A DNA stretch of 8,056 bases. It comes from an uncultured Clostridia bacterium (GTDB lineage: Bacteria; Bacillota; Clostridia; Oscillospirales; Ruminococcaceae). The position numbers and the translations under genes were made by a program. This document shows positions 1 to 6,615 of the stretch, in pieces (the stretch's first letter is position 1; each line of letters opens with the position of its first letter). The stretch is taken from the NCBI GenBank assembly GCA_945947715.1, contig CAMEYZ010000092.1, forward strand, positions 1 to 8,056, read 5' to 3'. Under the pieces are notes generated by a model, which was given only the letters and a program-made list of their open reading frames with translations, had not been told where the DNA came from and searched no databases.

Positions 1-24
1 ATTTGACAGCGAAGCGAATCAAAT
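1..24. repeat. Short inverted repeat at the left edge
   Basis: ATTTGA at 1-6 is the exact reverse complement of TCAAAT at 19-24, with a 12-base GCGAAGCGA-rich centre. It lies 3 bases before the GC-rich hairpin at 28-50, so the two may belong to one intergenic repeat unit whose left end could be outside the window. That link is inferred from adjacency only. The stem is short and AT-rich, so it could be chance. Confidence 0.35.
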
Positions 25-27
25 GCT

Positions 28-50
28 GCGGAGCCCCCCAAGGGCTCCGC
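28..50. repeat. GC-rich hairpin, possible terminator of the gene to the left or part of an intergenic repeat
   Basis: GCGGAGCCC (28-36) pairs perfectly with GGGCTCCGC (42-50), giving a 9-bp stem of almost only G-C pairs around the loop CCCAA. No T-tract follows on either strand, so it is not a standard intrinsic terminator. As a strong hairpin next to other repeats (1-24 and 57-162), it fits an interspersed intergenic repeat or the 3' end structure of an upstream gene outside the window. Confidence 0.6.
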
Positions 51-56
51 CGAAAA

Positions 57-162
57 CGAACCGTGAATAGTCGCCAAATCTAAAGAATATCCACAAACAA
101 ACCGAGTCAAATCCGAACCGTAAACAGTCGGCAAATCTAAAAAATATCCACAAACAAACCGA
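57..162. repeat. Two direct repeats of 49 bp, period 57 bp
   Basis: Copy 1 is 57-105 and copy 2 is 114-162; both begin CGAACCGT and end with ATCCACAAACAAACCGA. Aligned by eye they differ at four of 49 positions (G/A, T/C, C/G, G/A), and an 8-base spacer separates them. The period is a multiple of three, so an open frame on the minus strand shows a repeated 19-residue phrase (SVCLWIFFRF...), which I regard as a by-product and not a protein. The repeats sit immediately upstream of the SUFU gene. No third full copy is visible. Confidence 0.8.
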
Positions 163-196
163 AACGAAAACAAATATAAATTCACATGCAGAAATA

Positions 197-203
197 AAAG
201 GGG
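197..203 (+). promoter_or_regulatory. Ribosome binding site that fixes the SUFU gene start
   Basis: AAAGGGG at 197-203 is followed by 8 bases and then ATG at 212. An in-frame GTG at 203 overlaps this site and would add only three residues, so ATG 212 is the better start. Confidence 0.7.
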
Positions 204-211
204 TGTATATT

Positions 212-1000
212 ATGGCGGATAAAAATGAACAGGAGCAAATGAAGGGAATGTTCGAAAAACTGGCAGAGTTGATGAGCAGCGCTGCTGAGAAAAATGGCGG
301 TAAGGTCCCCGAGGAAATGTTCGATATGCTTACTCCTGCAGAGTCGCTCAATACCGACTATATCGGCGATTTCCTCGATGAACAGTTCCCTGGCGGGGAA
401 ATAACCGTTTTCCATGAGCTGCTCTCCGAAAAGGTCCATATCGACGTGTTTATCAAGGAGCCTGCCCAGGACAGGCCTTATTACGTGATAATGACCTCCG
501 GTATGAGCGACCTTCCTATGACGCTGCCTGAGGACTTCTCCGACAAATTCAAGGCTGCCCATGAACGAGCTGAGCTTATGATGTTCCTCCCAAGGGACTG
601 GCATATCCACGATGAGGACGCTAAGGAGGACAAGTGGTTCTGGTGCATACGCGCTCTTAAAAGTGCGGCGAGATATCCTCACCTCTGCGATACCTGGATA
701 GGCCATGGCCACGATATCCAGTTTACTGAGCCTGTGGAGCCCTTCGCCGAAAATACTAAGCTATGTGCTCTGATGTTTGCTTACCCTGACTGTGAACGGC
801 TAATGTATCTCACCGGGCACGAGGGCATGCGTATTAACGTGTACATGGCTATCCCTATCTACGAGGAGGAAATGCTCTATAAAATAGGCTTCGACGGCGA
901 CGGCAGCACTGAGCTTCTATGTAAGCTCTTCGGTGAGGACGATGTTCCTCTTGAGGCTTATATCGTCGATATCAACAGGAAAAACTGCTGTGCTGAGTAA
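212..1000 (+). CDS. Suppressor of fused (SUFU) domain protein
   Basis: A 262-residue cytoplasmic protein with no signal peptide or membrane segment. After a charged helical N-terminus (about residues 1-25) it carries a SUFU-type domain over most of its length. Features that support this are HELLSEKVHIDVF near residues 70-82, GMSDLPM at 97-103, an ELMMFLPRDW block ending at W130, TWIGHGHD from T161, AIPIYEEE in the last third, and a closing YIVDINRKN. The family is named after the animal Hedgehog-pathway regulator. Bacterial members are mostly uncharacterised, and computational work on polymorphic toxins has proposed that some act as immunity proteins; no toxin gene is visible here. The gene stands apart from the downstream housekeeping operon, which has its own promoter-like sequence. 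I see no convincing promoter or terminator of its own. The family call is firm, the role unknown. Confidence 0.88.
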   Translation: MADKNEQEQMKGMFEKLAELMSSAAEKNGGKVPEEMFDMLTPAESLNTDYIGDFLDEQFPGGEITVFHELLSEKVHIDVFIKEPAQDRPYYVIMTSGMSDLPMTLPEDFSDKFKAAHERAELMMFLPRDWHIHDEDAKEDKWFWCIRALKSAARYPHLCDTWIGHGHDIQFTEPVEPFAENTKLCALMFAYPDCERLMYLTGHEGMRINVYMAIPIYEEEMLYKIGFDGDGSTELLCKLFGEDDVPLEAYIVDINRKNCCAE

Positions 1001-1006
1001 GACACT

Positions 1007-1166
1007 ATGAAGATAAAATGCGATTACTGCGGCTCTTATCATTTTTGCTGTGGTGGCGGCTGCGCTTATCGTGCTTTCTATAGCTTCTCCGTCTCCGAAA
1101 AGGGGATACTACTCCTACAACGACAGCTGGGATTACAACGACTCCAACTGGGACAGCGACTGGTAA
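1007..1166 (+). pseudogene. Small single-pass membrane protein gene, apparently frameshifted
   Basis: ATG at 1007, 6 bases after the SUFU stop, opens a frame reading MKIKCDYCGSY. A convincing membrane-protein reading lies in another frame, from about 1020 to the TAA at 1164-1166: a run of about 20 hydrophobic residues (AITAALIIFAVVAAALIV...), then SPSPKR, then an aromatic/Asp tail GYYSYNDSWDYNDSNWDSDW. That frame has stops at 1008 and 1014 and no ATG. Skipping one base at about 1019 joins the start to it and gives MKIKAITAALII..., a classic short N-terminus plus one membrane helix. Alternatively the CxxC start is the remnant of a zinc-ribbon N-terminus, joined out of frame to the membrane segment by an internal deletion. 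The frame starting at 1007 stays open to 1273, but after about residue 33 it turns into a Gln/Leu/Arg-rich stretch that looks like out-of-frame reading. Function unknown; a sequencing error is possible. Confidence 0.45.
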
Positions 1167-1198
1167 CAGTTACAATTATCAGCATATTGTCACAGGAT

Positions 1199-1228
1199 TT
1201 GCACATTGTTGTGTTACAATATTATAAT
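1199..1228 (+). promoter_or_regulatory. Probable sigma-A-type promoter for rplI-dnaB-tilS-ftsH
   Basis: A perfect TATAAT lies at 1223-1228. Upstream the sequence TTGCACA supplies a weak -35: TTGCAC at 1199-1204 with an 18-base spacer, or TGCACA at 1200-1205 with 17. Transcription would start near 1235, leaving a leader of about 63 bases before rplI. The spacer holds ATTGT (1205-1209) and ACAAT (1216-1220), and ATATTGT at 1184-1190 is an exact inverted match to ACAATAT at 1216-1222 and again at 1260-1266, so an operator is possible. A weak leader stem, GCTCC (1239-1243) with GGAGC (1252-1256), follows. The -10 is strong, the rest is inference. Confidence 0.6.
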
Positions 1229-1280
1229 ACGATATACCGCTCCCCCACAATGGAGCATTACAATATAAGTTAAAAAACTG

Positions 1281-1286
1281 AAAGGA
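1281..1286 (+). promoter_or_regulatory. Ribosome binding site that decides the rplI start
   Basis: AAAGGA at 1281-1286 lies 11 bases before ATG 1298 but only 2 bases before an in-frame GTG at 1289. The ATG start also gives the canonical L9 N-terminus MKVIFLQDVKG, so the GTG is rejected. Confidence 0.75.
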
Positions 1287-1297
1287 ACGTGAAAAAA

Positions 1298-1744
1298 ATG
1301 AAAGTTATTTTCTTACAGGACGTTAAGGGCTCCGGCAAAAAGGGCGAGATAAAGGAGGTATCCGACGGATATGCAAGAAATTTCCTTATTGGTAAGGGTC
1401 TTGCTTGCGAGGCTACCAATAAGAATCTCTCCGATTTAGCCGGAAAGAAATCCTCCGAACAGCACAAGGCTGATGTCGCAAAGCAGGAGGCTCTCGCAAA
1501 TGCTGCTAAAATAAAGGGCGGCAAGGTCACCATAAGGGCTAAGGCTGGTCAGGGCGGTAAGCTTTTCGGCTCCGTTACCGCTGGCAGCGTCGCAGATGCT
1601 GTTTCTGAGCAGCTGGGCGTTAAGACTGACAAGAAAAAGGTATCTCTTTCCGCCGAAATAAAGGCCTTCGGTACCTATACCGCTGAGGTCAAGTTCATGG
1701 CGGGCGTCTCCGAAAAGATAACCGTGGACGTTATCGAGGAATAA
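1298..1744 (+). CDS. rplI: 50S ribosomal protein L9
   Basis: A 148-residue protein of normal L9 length. L9 binds 23S rRNA through its N-terminal domain and reaches out from the large subunit via a long helix; it helps keep the reading frame. The N-terminal domain (about 1-45) has MKVIFLQDVKGSGKKGEIKE followed by VSDGYARNFLIGKGLA, which fits the L9 signature (spaced Gly residues, then G-Y-x-x-N-F-L). A Lys/Ala-rich helical linker covers about 45-75. The C-terminal domain carries GGKLFGSVTAGSVADAV and the ending KITVDVIEE. It is the first gene of the run and lies 30 bases before dnaB. The rplI-dnaB pairing is common in Firmicutes, where a gdpP-like phosphodiesterase gene often precedes rplI; here a SUFU gene and a broken small gene lie upstream instead. 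Confidence 0.97.
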   Translation: MKVIFLQDVKGSGKKGEIKEVSDGYARNFLIGKGLACEATNKNLSDLAGKKSSEQHKADVAKQEALANAAKIKGGKVTIRAKAGQGGKLFGSVTAGSVADAVSEQLGVKTDKKKVSLSAEIKAFGTYTAEVKFMAGVSEKITVDVIEE

Positions 1745-1774
1745 AAGGATAATCACTGAAAGGATAGAACAACA

Positions 1775-3127
1775 ATGGAACTTTCGGATATTGCGGCGCG
1801 CGAAATGCCACACAGCGTTGAGGCAGAACAGACTATCCTCGGCGCAGTTCTTCTGGAACCTGACCAGCTTTCGGTCGTGATGGAACACATAAAGCCGGAA
1901 AGCTTCTATGTGAAAAGTCACCGTCAGCTGTTTTCCATTATCCTTCGCAAGTTCACCATGGGCGTCACCGCCGATATCATTACCGTGCTGGACGAGGCTG
2001 TCCGCGAGGGCGTGTTTGAAAGCTCCGCCGCGGGAAAGGACTACCTCTCCAAGATAATGAAGGGCGTTCCCTCTCTGGGAAACATCGAAAGCTACTGCAA
2101 GATAGTCGAGGAAAAATACTATATCCGCTCCCTTATCCAGGCCGCTAAGGATATAATCACCAACTGCACTGAGGGCACAGAAACCGCAGAAACTCTGCTG
2201 GACTCCGCAGAACAGACTATCTATGATATCAGACAGGGCAGAGGTGTGGACGGACTTACAAGAATAGATGAGGTCCTACTGGACACCTATGACCACCTCA
2301 ACCGCATCTCCGGTGCTGACAGGGAAAAATATCAGGGCTCAAAATCCGGCTATGCAGGTCTGGATAACATCATCTCGGGACTTAATAAGTCTGACCTGCT
2401 TATCCTCGCAGCCCGTCCTGGTATGGGAAAGACCTCCTTCGCTCTGAACATCGCAGCCAATGTCTGCCGCTTCAAAAACGACAGGGAGGTTGTGGTGTTC
2501 TCGCTGGAAATGTCAAAGGAACAGCTTGTTTCAAGAATGCTTTCCGCGGAAAGTCTGGTGGAAAGCGACCACCTGATGAAGGGAAATATTACTCCTCAGG
2601 ACTGGGAAAAGCTGGCCGATGGCGCAAACAGAATGTCAAATATGAACATGTATCTGGACGATACCGCGGGCATCACTGTGCCTCAGATGAAGGCAAAGCT
2701 TCGCAGACTGAACAACATCGGACTGGTTATCATAGACTATCTACAGCTGATGAACTCGGGCAAAAGAGTGGAAAACCGCGTCAACGAAATATCGGAGATA
2801 ACCCGTCAGCTAAAGCTTATGGCTAAGGAGCTCAATGTCCCCGTTATCACGCTGTCACAGCTTTCCCGTTCGGTGGAATCCCGCCCCGACAAGCGTCCGC
2901 TGCTTTCTGACCTCCGTGAATCCGGCTCTATCGAGCAGGACGCAGATATCGTATTGTTCCTCTACCGCGACGGCTACTACAACAAGGACAAGTCTGAGGA
3001 TATCAATCTTGCAGAATGTATCGTTGCCAAGAATCGTCACGGTGAGACTGGTACGGTAAATCTTCGCTGGAACGGCCAGTACACGCTGTTTATGTCCGAG
3101 GACAGAATCCCCGTTGCAGGTGCTTAG
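1775..3127 (+). CDS. dnaB: Replicative DNA helicase DnaB
   Basis: A 450-residue hexameric ATP-dependent helicase that unwinds DNA at the replication fork and works with primase (the role called DnaC in Bacillus). The N-terminal primase-interaction domain (about 8-110) begins MPHSVEAEQTILGAVL, typical of the family. A linker leads to the RecA-like ATPase domain from about 185. Walker A is RPGMGKTS with K219; the SLEM motif with its conserved Glu follows VVVFS; Walker B is VIIDYLQLM with D321; then come TLSQLSRSVESR and DLRESGSIEQDADIV, and near the end the KNRHGETG motif. All expected motifs are intact and there is no intein. AAAGGA about 10 bases upstream supports ATG 1775. Its stop at 3125-3127 lies 2 bases before tilS, so the two are probably translationally coupled. 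Confidence 0.97.
   Translation: MELSDIAAREMPHSVEAEQTILGAVLLEPDQLSVVMEHIKPESFYVKSHRQLFSIILRKFTMGVTADIITVLDEAVREGVFESSAAGKDYLSKIMKGVPSLGNIESYCKIVEEKYYIRSLIQAAKDIITNCTEGTETAETLLDSAEQTIYDIRQGRGVDGLTRIDEVLLDTYDHLNRISGADREKYQGSKSGYAGLDNIISGLNKSDLLILAARPGMGKTSFALNIAANVCRFKNDREVVVFSLEMSKEQLVSRMLSAESLVESDHLMKGNITPQDWEKLADGANRMSNMNMYLDDTAGITVPQMKAKLRRLNNIGLVIIDYLQLMNSGKRVENRVNEISEITRQLKLMAKELNVPVITLSQLSRSVESRPDKRPLLSDLRESGSIEQDADIVLFLYRDGYYNKDKSEDINLAECIVAKNRHGETGTVNLRWNGQYTLFMSEDRIPVAGA
3118..3122 (+). promoter_or_regulatory. tilS ribosome binding site inside the dnaB 3' end
   Basis: AGGTG at 3118-3122 lies within the last codons of dnaB, 7 bases before the tilS ATG at 3130. It is modest compared with the AAAGGA sites of the neighbouring genes, so tilS may rely partly on ribosomes finishing dnaB. 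Confidence 0.45.
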
Positions 3128-3129
3128 AT

Positions 3130-4443
3130 ATGGACAGTAAACGCTTTGCAGCTGAAACAGAAGCTATCCTGTCACAGGTCCCCGACAAAGGACGTATCCT
3201 CGCTGCTCTTTCAGGCGGAGCTGACAGCGTATGTCTGCTGCTGGTCCTCAAAGAATACTGCTCCGAAAAAAATATTACCCTCTCGGCAATACATATAAAC
3301 CATTGCCTGAGAGGAGACGAAAGCGACAGGGATGAACAGTTCTGCCGTGAGCTTTGCGGGAAATATGATATCCCGCTGACGGTAAAACGGATAAACGTTG
3401 CCGCTTACTGCGAGGAAAAGGGACTTTCCTGCGAGGAGGGCGCCCGTATTCTCCGATACAAAGCCTTCGATGAGGCGGCACAGGGCGGATTTATCGCTAC
3501 TGCACACAATCTCAACGACAGCGCAGAGACCGTTATCCTAAACCTCGCCAGAGGAACGGGTCTTAAGGGGCTCTGCGGCATACCTCCTATCAGGGGAAAT
3601 ATTATCCGTCCGCTGATAAATATCCCAAGAAGCGATATTGAGGAATATCTCCGCGTGAGGGGGCAGTCCTTTGTCACCGACAGCACCAACCTCACCGATG
3701 ATTTTACCAGAAACAAGATACGCCACGGAATCCTTCCCATTTTATCCGGGATAAACGGCGGCTTTCTTGAAAATATCGGGAACATGACAAGGATACTCCG
3801 CTCGGAAAATGAACATCTCGAAAACGAGGCGGCGGCTCTCACGGGTGATATGAAAACCCTCCGCAGCACTGACGAGGCTGTTCGCCGAAGATATATCATC
3901 AGACTGCTGAAAAATGCGGGCATTGAACCTGACAGCGGAAGGATAATCAGAACTGAATCGGTCATTTTCCAGAGAAGCAGACAACAGCTTTCCGGAAATG
4001 TTTTCGCATATTCGGAAAATGACAGGCTCATCGTTGGGAAAATCCCCGAAAAGCACGTATATTCCGACTTTTCTGCGCCCCTCGTTATCGGGGAAAATCA
4101 GTTTCCGCCGGACAGAATAATACTCGCGGAAAAAATAAATTTTAATAATCTTAACGATATTAACAGTTTTGTAACAAACGCCTTGATAGATTGTGATAAA
4201 ATACAAGGTGATGTTACTTTGCGCACAAGGCGCGGGGGAGATGAGATTCAGCTCCCAAAGGAAGGCTTTCACCGAAAGCTCAGAAAAATCTACAACGCCG
4301 AAAGGATACCCCCTCATCTGAGAGAATGTGCGGCGGTCATCGAGGACGAATGTGGCATTATTTTCGCCGAATACTGCGGTATCTCCGCAAGAGTCGCTCC
4401 CGATGAAAATACAAGGTATGTACTGCGGATATCCACTAACTGA
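3130..4443 (+). CDS. tilS: tRNA(Ile)-lysidine synthetase
   Basis: A 437-residue cytoplasmic enzyme that uses ATP to attach lysine to C34 of tRNA-Ile with a CAU anticodon, making lysidine so that the tRNA reads AUA and is charged with isoleucine. The N-terminal PP-loop ATPase domain has SGGADS at residues 28-33, HINHCLRGDESD from H55, and TAHNLNDSAETVILNLARG, where many homologues have AHHxDD. The middle of the protein (about 220-330) is helical and fits the substrate-binding region. The C-terminal domain (about 360-435) carries LRTRRGGDEIQL, FHRKLRKIYNAERIP and a closing GISARV segment. Length is typical for the full TilS type. A very AT-rich patch (4130-4170) encodes an Asn-rich linker before the C-terminal domain. 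In many Firmicutes hpt follows tilS before ftsH; here it is absent. Confidence 0.95.
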   Translation: MDSKRFAAETEAILSQVPDKGRILAALSGGADSVCLLLVLKEYCSEKNITLSAIHINHCLRGDESDRDEQFCRELCGKYDIPLTVKRINVAAYCEEKGLSCEEGARILRYKAFDEAAQGGFIATAHNLNDSAETVILNLARGTGLKGLCGIPPIRGNIIRPLINIPRSDIEEYLRVRGQSFVTDSTNLTDDFTRNKIRHGILPILSGINGGFLENIGNMTRILRSENEHLENEAAALTGDMKTLRSTDEAVRRRYIIRLLKNAGIEPDSGRIIRTESVIFQRSRQQLSGNVFAYSENDRLIVGKIPEKHVYSDFSAPLVIGENQFPPDRIILAEKINFNNLNDINSFVTNALIDCDKIQGDVTLRTRRGGDEIQLPKEGFHRKLRKIYNAERIPPHLRECAAVIEDECGIIFAEYCGISARVAPDENTRYVLRISTN

Positions 4444-4496
4444 TTCGGCGTATTTTTGATTTGTGAAAATCAGAGAAAGAAAGGATTGAAAAACAA

Positions 4497-6593
4497 ATGG
4501 GCAAAAAGAACAGAAGCGTCCTTATCTATGCGGTCGTTATCGTTATTGTTCTTATGGCAATGATAATGCTTGTCAGGGAATCTACTCAGACCGTATCGCT
4601 TCATACCTACTCGGAGATAATGTCCTACTTCGACGACTACAAGGTGTCAGGCTATACCTTCGATCTCGGTACGGGCGAGCTGGTAATGAAAGTCGAGGGC
4701 GAGGATACTCCTATAACCTACACCGTTCCTAATGTCAGCGTCTTTATGGACGAGATTCAGCTGGGCGACGAAAATTACCGCAAGGAGTATAACGAACGTC
4801 ACCCTGATGCTCCCCTTGAACAGGATTACTACAAAATTCAGGACAACTCCTGGCTTTATAATATACTCCCGTCACTGCTGCTCATCATTCTTATGGTGAT
4901 ATTCATGGTGATAATGATGCGTCAGGCAAATGGTGGCGGTAAGATCAACAATTTCGGTAAGGCCAATATCCGCGATCAGTCACGGAAAAAGAATACCTTC
5001 GACGACGTTGCAGGCGCTGATGAGGAAAAGTTTGAGCTTGAAGAGATCGTTGACTATCTGAAAAATCCTAAGAAATATACCGAGATCGGCGCGAGAATAC
5101 CTAAGGGCGTTCTTCTGGAGGGCCCTCCGGGTACAGGTAAGACTCTGCTTGCTAAGGCTGTTGCTGGCGAGGCAGGAGTTCCCTTCTTCTCCATTTCGGG
5201 CTCTGATTTCGTTGAGATGTTCGTCGGTGTCGGCGCTTCCCGTGTAAGAGACCTGTTCGAAACCGCTAAGAAAAATGCTCCCGCTATCGTATTTATCGAC
5301 GAGATCGACGCTGTGGGACGTCACAGAGGCGCAGGCCTCGGCGGCGGTCACGACGAGCGTGAACAGACTCTGAATCAGCTGCTGGTAGAAATGGACGGCT
5401 TCGAGGGCAACGAGGGCGTTATCGTAATGGCTGCCACAAACCGCCGCGATATCCTTGACCCTGCGCTGCTCCGTCCCGGACGCTTCGACAGACAGATAGT
5501 CGTAAGCTATCCCGATATTAAGGGCAGAGAGGCTATCCTTAAGGTACACACCAAGAACAAGCCCTTAGGCCCTGACGTTGACCTGAAGGTCATCGCTCAG
5601 TCCACCGCAGGCTTTACAGGCGCTGAGCTCGAAAACCTCACCAACGAGGCGGCACTCCTCGCTGCAAGACAGAACCGAAAGGCTATCACCAAGGAGGACA
5701 TCGAAGAGGCTACTATCAAGGTCATCGCTGGACCTGAAAAGAAGAGCCATGTTATGTCCCCCGACGAAAAGAAGATCGTTGCTTATCATGAGGCAGGACA
5801 TGCAGTCGCTTCCTACTATCTTCCCACTCAGGACAAGGTCCACCAGATAACAATTATCCCCAGAGGAAGCGCAGGCGGTATGACTATCCAGCTTCCCGAA
5901 AAGGAGCCCTCCCTTCTTAACATGACCGCAAGGAAGATAAAGGAAGAGATAATCACCCTTATGGGCGGACGTGTTGCCGAGCAGCTAATTATCGGCGAAG
6001 GCTCCGCAGGCGCAGTCAGCGACCTTCAGCGTGCCACAAAGCTGGCAAAGGCTCTTGTAACTCAGTACGGTCTTTCCGAAAAGCTGGGTCCCGTGGTCTA
6101 TTCCGACGATAACTCCGAACCCTTCGTGGGTATGGAATACGGTCACAGCAAGGCTCACTCCGAAGAGGTGCTCGCTGATATAGATAAGGAGGTACGCTCC
6201 ATTATCGACGAGGGATACGAAAAAACTATTGAACTGCTCAATGCACATATGGACAAGCTCCACCTTGTGGCTAAGACCCTTCTTGTCCACGAAAAGGCTG
6301 ACAACGATGAGTTTGAGGATATCATGAGCGGCAAGACCTCTCCCGAAAAGATAGAAGCTGAGTACGAAGAATATCTTAAGAACACAAAGGCTCTGTCCGA
6401 AGGCAAAAAGGAGGGCTCCGACGAGGAAACAGGTGAGCTGTCCGAGGAAAAGGCTGCTACCGAAAATGCTGATATCCCAGAGGAAAAGACTGCCGATGCT
6501 GCTCCCGAAGCGGATAGCTCCGAGGAGAAGACAGCTGAAAGCAGCTCATCTGAGGAAAATAAGGACACCGACAGCACCGACAATAACGAATAA
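4497..6593 (+). CDS. ftsH: ATP-dependent zinc metalloprotease FtsH
   Basis: A 698-residue membrane-anchored AAA+ protease that forms hexamers and degrades misfolded membrane proteins and regulatory proteins. TM1 spans about 8-26, an extracytoplasmic loop 27-118, and TM2 about 119-141. The AAA domain has Walker A GPPGTGKT (209-216), pore residues FVG (242-244), Walker B VFIDEID (265-271) and the second region of homology ILDPALLRPGRFDR, with candidate arginine fingers R326 and R329. The peptidase domain has the zinc motif HEAGH (431-435) and a probable third ligand D509 in AVSDLQRAT. All catalytic residues are present. An acidic, low-complexity tail (about 628-698) extends beyond the catalytic core and contains a repeated EEK/EEN phrase. 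AAAGGA at 4480-4485 supports the ATG. It follows tilS after 53 bases. Confidence 0.97.
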   Translation: MGKKNRSVLIYAVVIVIVLMAMIMLVRESTQTVSLHTYSEIMSYFDDYKVSGYTFDLGTGELVMKVEGEDTPITYTVPNVSVFMDEIQLGDENYRKEYNERHPDAPLEQDYYKIQDNSWLYNILPSLLLIILMVIFMVIMMRQANGGGKINNFGKANIRDQSRKKNTFDDVAGADEEKFELEEIVDYLKNPKKYTEIGARIPKGVLLEGPPGTGKTLLAKAVAGEAGVPFFSISGSDFVEMFVGVGASRVRDLFETAKKNAPAIVFIDEIDAVGRHRGAGLGGGHDEREQTLNQLLVEMDGFEGNEGVIVMAATNRRDILDPALLRPGRFDRQIVVSYPDIKGREAILKVHTKNKPLGPDVDLKVIAQSTAGFTGAELENLTNEAALLAARQNRKAITKEDIEEATIKVIAGPEKKSHVMSPDEKKIVAYHEAGHAVASYYLPTQDKVHQITIIPRGSAGGMTIQLPEKEPSLLNMTARKIKEEIITLMGGRVAEQLIIGEGSAGAVSDLQRATKLAKALVTQYGLSEKLGPVVYSDDNSEPFVGMEYGHSKAHSEEVLADIDKEVRSIIDEGYEKTIELLNAHMDKLHLVAKTLLVHEKADNDEFEDIMSGKTSPEKIEAEYEEYLKNTKALSEGKKEGSDEETGELSEEKAATENADIPEEKTADAAPEADSSEEKTAESSSSEENKDTDSTDNNE

Positions 6594-6615
6594 AAAAAGC
6601 GCGTCATGCGCATCA

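Noticed and set aside
175..180. TATAAA as a -10 for the SUFU gene
   Set aside because: No -35-like hexamer lies at the right distance, and the region is AT-rich, so a chance match is likely.
19..351. 110-codon minus-strand open frame with a 19-residue repeat
   Set aside because: The repeat comes from the 57-bp-period DNA repeats, and the rest is antisense to the SUFU gene start. No family resemblance was seen.
1163..1173. GTAACAGTTAC dyad as an operator
   Set aside because: It is short with a one-base centre, overlaps the stop of the small gene frame, and has no second copy nearby.
1167..1273. Extension of the frame from ATG 1007 to the stop at 1271-1273
   Set aside because: This part runs through the rplI promoter and leader, and the reading is Gln/Leu/Arg-rich and then Ile/Val/Thr-rich without gene-like character. 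The gene-like signal ends at 1166 in another frame.
4457..4472. TGATTT-GTGA-AAATCA hairpin after tilS as a terminator
   Set aside because: The stem is only 6 bp and AT-rich, its T-run lies before and not after it, and the ftsH ribosome binding site follows at once.
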